This document shows positions 59,380-64,000 of a stretch of DNA of 64,000 nucleotides, in pieces (position 1 is the first letter of the stretch; the number at the start of each line of letters is the position of its first letter). Source of the stretch: Juglans regia. Its lineage: Eukaryota > Streptophyta > Magnoliopsida > Fagales > Juglandaceae. The stretch is from assembly GCF_001411555.2 (NCBI RefSeq), contig NC_049903.1, positions 13,311,234-13,375,233 on the forward strand. The letters run 5' to 3'. A model generated the notes under the pieces. The model was not told the DNA's origin and ran no database searches. It saw only the letters and a list, made by a program, of their open reading frames with translations. Made by a program: the position numbers and the translations under genes.

Positions 59380-59960
59380 CCAGTCTTTGGATTGGCCGCG
59401 ATGCATTAGCTAAGGGCCAGAGCCTCCAGAGCTCTGCCCCACCAACAGTCAGTCAGACACAAGTCCGTTGATTTGCCGACCTTCGTGCTACAAGCTTAGT
59501 CTCTGGATTGGCCGCGATGCATTGGCTAAGAGCCAAAGCCTCCCGAGCTTTAATTCGAACACAAGTCGCTTGACTTGCCGATCTTAGTGCTATGAGCCTA
59601 GTCTATGGATTGGCCGCGATGCATTGGCTAAGGACCAGAGCCTCCCAAGCTCTACCCTACCAACAAGTAGTCAGACACAAGTCTCTTGACTTGCCGACCT
59701 TCGTACTACAAGTCCAGTATCTAAATTGATTGTGATGCATTGGCTAAGGGCTAAAGCCCCCCGAGCTCTGCCCCTCCAATAGCCAGTCGAGCACAAGTCC
59801 CTTGACTTGCCGATCTTCGCGCTACAAGCCAAGTCTCTTGACTTGTCACGATGCATTGCCTAAAGGCTAGAGCCTACCAAGCTCTACAGGCTAGAGCATA
59901 CCAAGCTTGGCCTTGTCCATAACCAGTTGGGGACAAAAGTCCCTTGATTTGCTGACCTGC
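59380..59960. repeat. Tandem repeat in the gypsy 3' UTR, about 115-bp unit, five copies
   Basis: Copies are anchored on GGATTGGCCGCGATGCATTGGC at about 59391, 59505 and 59607, and on decayed forms at 59727 and 59844. Spacings are 114, 102, 120 and 117 bp. Each has CTTGACTTGCCGA and CCTCCCGAGCTCT blocks. Confidence 0.85.
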
Positions 59961-60359
59961 CTGCAAGGGAGAAACGCAGAGCAACGAACGTAAGAGTAAA
60001 ATAATAAGGCAACAAGAGTAAAGGAAACACGATCACAACAGAATCACGAAGTATATATATAGCCTAATTGAGCATGAAAGGTGCGAAACAAAGTAGAGTA
60101 ACAAAATTAAGACGGCGAAGGGGCATCTCGAAAAGCCAGCGGCATCTACTTTCTGCCCAAAGTCTTCACGAAGCGATAGGCCCGACGGTCAGGTCGAAGG
60201 GAAGAGAGCTTGAGTCTGCTGAGGTCGGTTGCGGGGTTTTCCCTCAGGTGGTCTCACAGGCGCTCGAGACCTTTTCTGTAGCCATAGCCCTAGGCCTCGT
60301 CCCAAAGGGCAGGAGCCAGACGGAGCTAAGACTCGACGACTTTAGCATGCTGCCTGATC

Positions 60360-61900
60360 TCAAAACCGCCGAGTAGCCGAGATCTTCTCCATCATCAGAT
60401 GCTTGCATGCACTCCTAAATCCTCGCAGCTCCTTCTGGACATACTCCAATTTGCACTCCAGCCTGAAGATTTCATCCGTGGCGTGCGCCTTTTCAGAAAG
60501 GAGGCATTCAAACCCCTTGTAGAGGTCGATAAGCTCCTCTTTCGCGCATTCCAGCTCTAGATCTTTCGCCTCGATCTCCCTACAATGGCCACGAATCAAC
60601 GGCCGCAAAATGTCGTTGTCTTCTACCAAAGAGTTGTGCTCCATGGACAGATCGTGGAGGTCCCGGTTAACCTTCTTCATCTCCAAGTGCGTGCATAAGG
60701 ATGTTCAGCACTTGTTGTGCTCTCTAAGCTCCTCCTCGAGAGCCTCCCGGTCGTCGGTGATCATCTCCATGAGCTGGTCAGCGGCTTGAGATCCAAGAGG
60801 TAGAGTTATCTAAGTGTTGAAGAAAGTAATCTAGTGCCGAAGGGGACATACCTTAGCAAAAAGGGGTTTGAGCTTTCAAGCCTCCTTCTCGACTCAGTCG
60901 GCCCGGGCCTTCCTGAAGCCTAGTCCCGTTGCCTGCGCCCTAACTCCCCCAGAACTGGAAGATGGTGCTGCACCCTCCAAGGTCAAAGCAACCTGAGGAA
61001 GCTCTGCCCACGAGTCTGCCCGCATCTCTCTAGCATGAAGAAGCACATCTAGCCTTCAGTCGGATCCCTCGACCTCTGCCTTGCCCTGGGCAGGAGGTGC
61101 ATCACCCCAGGAAACCTCTGGACCACCTGGCACGTCACTTTACTTTAGGACCAAATCCTCCATGGTAATAACGTCGACCCTGGTCGGAGAAGTCGCCTCG
61201 GCTTGGGGTCCTCAAGGTGTTGAGATGGATTACTCAAGACCAAGTATGAGCCAATGTCAGGCTCAGGAAAGAGCCCAACTGGGAGTGAAGGGATAGATAC
61301 TAGATCATTGTTATGCTTTGGGGCCTGAGGAGAGGGCTCGTGGGAGGAGGCACTGCAGACGCTGAAGGAAGAGGAGGGGTAGGTTCCCTAGCTGTGGATA
61401 CGACACGAGCAGCCTCCACCTGGGTGAGGGAGCTAGATTGGCGAAGGTGTTGAGGAACATGACGGTGATATCTTCCTCCTCATCCTCACAGACACCAAAA
61501 GCAACTGTCGGTGGCGGGACCACTGGTTGTAGGAGCAAAGGGAGAGCAGCGTTGGTGGCCTGGACTTGACAAGAAGAGCTAAGCTGGTCTCGGTGGGAAG
61601 AGCTCGTCAAAGATGGGGAATATGTGATGCCAAAGGTATCCTGGGTAGACCCCGACGGCGCCGGGTGAAATGGGTTGTAGTAAGCACAACGAGGAGGGCC
61701 CGATGGAGCCATTGAGAAGCAGTACTGAACTCACTAAAGGGAGGATGAGGAGGCCGATGTGATGAACTCGCAAGGGCCCCACGAGAGGAGGATGATGGAA
61801 TGGAATGGGAGGAGCTCGGATGGGAATAGGGGCCTCGAGCCCCCGGCCTAGGGGTAGCCTGTCCTTTAAAGCAAGCCTGCTTCACCTTCACTTCCTTCCG
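60360..61900 (-). pseudogene. Possible antisense extra ORF of the Tat-type element
   Basis: Minus-strand frames in order are: a Ser/Pro-rich segment (61607-61891), an overlapping frame with acidic CEDEEEDITVMFLNTFA (61311-61712), and a heptad-rich coiled coil of 108 codons (60360-60686; EAKDLELECAKEELIDLY). Such antisense ORFs between pol and the 3' LTR are known in plant Tat-lineage elements. Frameshifts separate the pieces. A captured host gene is the alternative. Confidence 0.5.
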
Positions 61901-61933
61901 TACTTGATTCTTAGTCTCCTCTAAAGGCAGCCA

Positions 61934-62339
61934 ATGACTCGAGTTCTTTCTGGAGTGAAATCAGTCTCAGGTAATTCTGTGGTTCAGCTCTGGTTCAAAT
62001 GGTATCTGGGGTATATCTCTTATTTGTTGTTCACGAATCCATTTCAAGTTTTCAGGCATACCCGATTTTTTATCTTTCAGTTGCTGCTCTGGGACTCCAG
62101 CATTGCTATCATCGGGCCGACATCGTTTGCCCCGATCATCCCTTGTGGGAGGAGAAGACTGGTTCTTCCTTGTGGGAGAAGAAAGGGGATAGACAGAAAC
62201 TCCTGACCAAGCATGAAAGATAGGTCGAGAAGGAGTAGGTGCCGCCTAATGTGGACAAATCCTCCTGATTGCCTTCTCCTTTCACTAAGAGTGCCAAGTC
62301 CCAAACAAACATCAATTGCTCAGCCTGTTGTAACAATGG
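61934..62339. other. Unassigned interval
   Basis: No gene is supported. A duplicated CCTTGTGGGAGNAGAAGA motif occurs at 62143 and 62169. This is the border between the gypsy 3' region and the LINE fragment. Confidence 0.45.
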
Positions 62340-63850
62340 GATATATTTATTCCACTACACTCATATTTCTTTGCAGAAAAACAAAGCATGTGCAAGATCC
62401 TCCATACTTTGTTGATAGAAAATACATTTGTCTTCCACTGCTACATGTTTTTTGCGCAGATTATGAAATGCTGGTAATCCATCTCAACAGGCCCTCTAGG
62501 TAAAAATCTTAATTTTGTTAGGGAGTTTCATCCGCCATAACCTCTTCCAAAACGACCTCACTCTAGACTCCAGAGCTTTCCCCTAATTGCTGCTTAGATC
62601 TGCTACAAAAGAATTTATAAGCACTCCTTACATTAAAGTGCACATTCTTCTCATGATTCCAAATCCACTTGTCTTGATTGGAGCTAGGACAAATGATGTT
62701 CTTTAAAACTTCTACTGCAATATTTGGTTGAAAATAGCTCTAATTTTTTTCACATTCCACCGCTGAGTGTTATTATCAATAAGAGAATCAACAGTAGCAT
62801 CCATCTCTTCCATTGCAGCAAGATCTATGAATTGTTGGACATTAAGACCTATAATCCAAGGGTCATGGAAAGTCTTTACAGATTTTCCATTTACAATTCT
62901 CCATCTAACAACCTTGGTGCATAAGTTTTTTAGCTTCACATATTCCTCTCCAAACATTAGAAGGGTTTGGACCCAATTTGGAATCAAACAAGCTTGTTTT
63001 AGGGAAATATTTCGATTTATAAAGTTTGTGGAGCAAAGAGTCTTCATTTTGCAAGATTCTCCAGCTTTGCTTTGCTAAAAGGGCCAAATTAAAGGTCTTC
63101 AAATCTTTAAACCCTAGTCCTCCTCTAAACTTTCACTCAGACATCTTTTCCCAGCTAATCTAGTGGATTTTTTTTTATGCTAATCTCTTTCCTCACCAAA
63201 ACTGTGCCATCATCCTTTCCGATTCAGTGCATAAAGAGCTAGGTAGCTTAAAACAACTAATGGCATATGTTGTAATAGATAAAGCTATTACTTTTCTGAG
63301 GACTTCCCTCCCAGCTTGAGATAACAAACTTCCTTTCCAGGTCTGAAGTTTTTGCCATATTTTTGTTTAATAACAGAGAAAGTTTGTGTCATTGATCTAC
63401 CAACCATAAGTGGTAATCCCAGATATTTTTCATACTGCTGAATGTATCTACCACCCCATCATGACATAATCTCTTCCTTCAACTCCTCTATAATAGTTCT
63501 ACTAAAAACTATGGAGATTCTCTCTATTTATTTTCTGGCCTAAGGCTTTTCAATAGTTGTTCACCAGCACTTGGATATTTTTGTTACTAAGTCTGCCTTA
63601 CAAAAGATAACATTATGATATGCAAACAGTAGATGATTTACTCTAGGGACTCCCCTACAGATTTTGATTCCTTCCACAGATTCATTTCCACCACAATTCC
63701 TCAGTAAACTAATCAATCCTTCTATACACAGTAGAAATAAATAAGGGATAAATGATCGTCTTGTCTCAATCCTCGAATAGGTACAATAGGGCCTTTTGGC
63801 ACCCCATTAACCAACAAATAAAAAATTAAAAAATTTAACACACTTCATAA
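62340..63850 (-). mobile_element. LINE fragment (RT to zf-RVT)
   Basis: Minus-strand pieces include the RT block before the catalytic site (63650-63850, GLRQDD-like), a decayed FADD region (HLLFAYHNVIF at about 63610), MVGRSMTQTFSVIKQK, FKTFNLALLAKQSWRIL (62905-63102), and KVVRWRIVNGKSVKTFHDPW. The zf-RVT follows (DKWIWNHEKNVHFNVRSAYKFF, then WRMKLPNKIKIFT). Stops are dense. Both ends are truncated. Confidence 0.8.
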
Positions 63851-63872
63851 TGAGGTTGATATGGTTTGTATA

Positions 63873-63920
63873 ATTATATATATATATATATATATGTATA
63901 CAAATTATATATATATATAC
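63873..63920. repeat. (TA)n microsatellite pair
   Basis: Two TA runs are separated by TGTATACAAAT. They lie just beyond the truncated LINE. Confidence 0.9.
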
Positions 63921-64000
63921 AAAAGTTGGCGTAGGAGGCCAAGGTAATACAATATTGTGAATACAAGTCTAACAAATTTAAAAACTACGTTATTAGTTTT

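Larger units (their letters stand above)
50607..61900 (+). mobile_element. Tat-type Ty3/gypsy element, copy 2 (rearranged composite)
   Basis: The layout is LTR 50607-51258, gag 51364-52400, protease 52680-53160, RT 53480-54260 and RNase H 54280-54986. At 54987 the sequence jumps back to a second gag (54991-56937), then a GC-rich filler (56938-57266), RNase H again (57270-57900), integrase (57950-59290), a tandem-repeat 3' UTR (59380-59960) and a possible antisense ORF region. No 3' LTR is seen. All genes carry stops or frameshifts. Confidence 0.85.

Noticed and set aside
1..64000. tRNA, rRNA or organellar insertions
   Set aside because: No cloverleaf-like A/B box pairs, rRNA segments or plastid genes were recognised by eye. 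A covariance-model scan would be decisive.

Overview
The window is nuclear DNA of a flowering plant, most likely a eudicot. The evidence is two spliced plant housekeeping genes, AT-rich intergenic DNA, and nested plant-type LTR retrotransposons, LINEs and hAT or Harbinger MITEs. I cannot name the species. Only two cellular genes can be supported, both at the left end and both on the minus strand.

Layout: 1-743 holds the first three exons of an integrin-linked-kinase-type ankyrin/Raf-like protein kinase that runs off the left edge. 2999-5075 is a complete three-exon cyclic phosphodiesterase (CPDase) of 194 residues, with a hAT-like element just upstream. 5300-14200 is repeat-derived: hAT-like element, hairpin MITE, LINE RNase H remnant, Copia gag fragment with LTR, and a 4-kb LINE carrying a second LINE fragment. 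14226-19918 is a Harbinger-like MITE split by a deleted Ty3/gypsy element. 20440-21440 holds two degenerate tandem arrays.

24121-50606 is the most unusual part: a tandem array of about 13 modules of roughly 1.3-1.5 kb, each with a 150-300 bp polypyrimidine tract. The modules fall into subtypes in the order (B)-A-B-A-B-A-C-c-D, then A-B-A-C-c-D. The last six units are a second copy of a block of about 7.7 kb. The two blocks are separated by about 7.2 kb of insertions: a Tat-type gypsy remnant with a hAT MITE in its LTR, a possible solo LTR, and a 1.2-kb poly(A) retroposon. A second Tat-type gypsy element begins after the last D module, almost at the matching position.

50607-61900 is that second gypsy element, rearranged: LTR-gag-protease-RT-RNase H joined to a second gag, a GC-rich filler, RNase H, integrase, a 3' tandem repeat and a possible antisense ORF region. 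62340-63850 is a minus-strand LINE fragment, followed by a TA microsatellite. Apart from the kinase and the CPDase, every coding signal belongs to a broken transposable element. Functional interplay between genes cannot be inferred here; the biology is transposon nesting, segmental duplication and a macrosatellite-like array.
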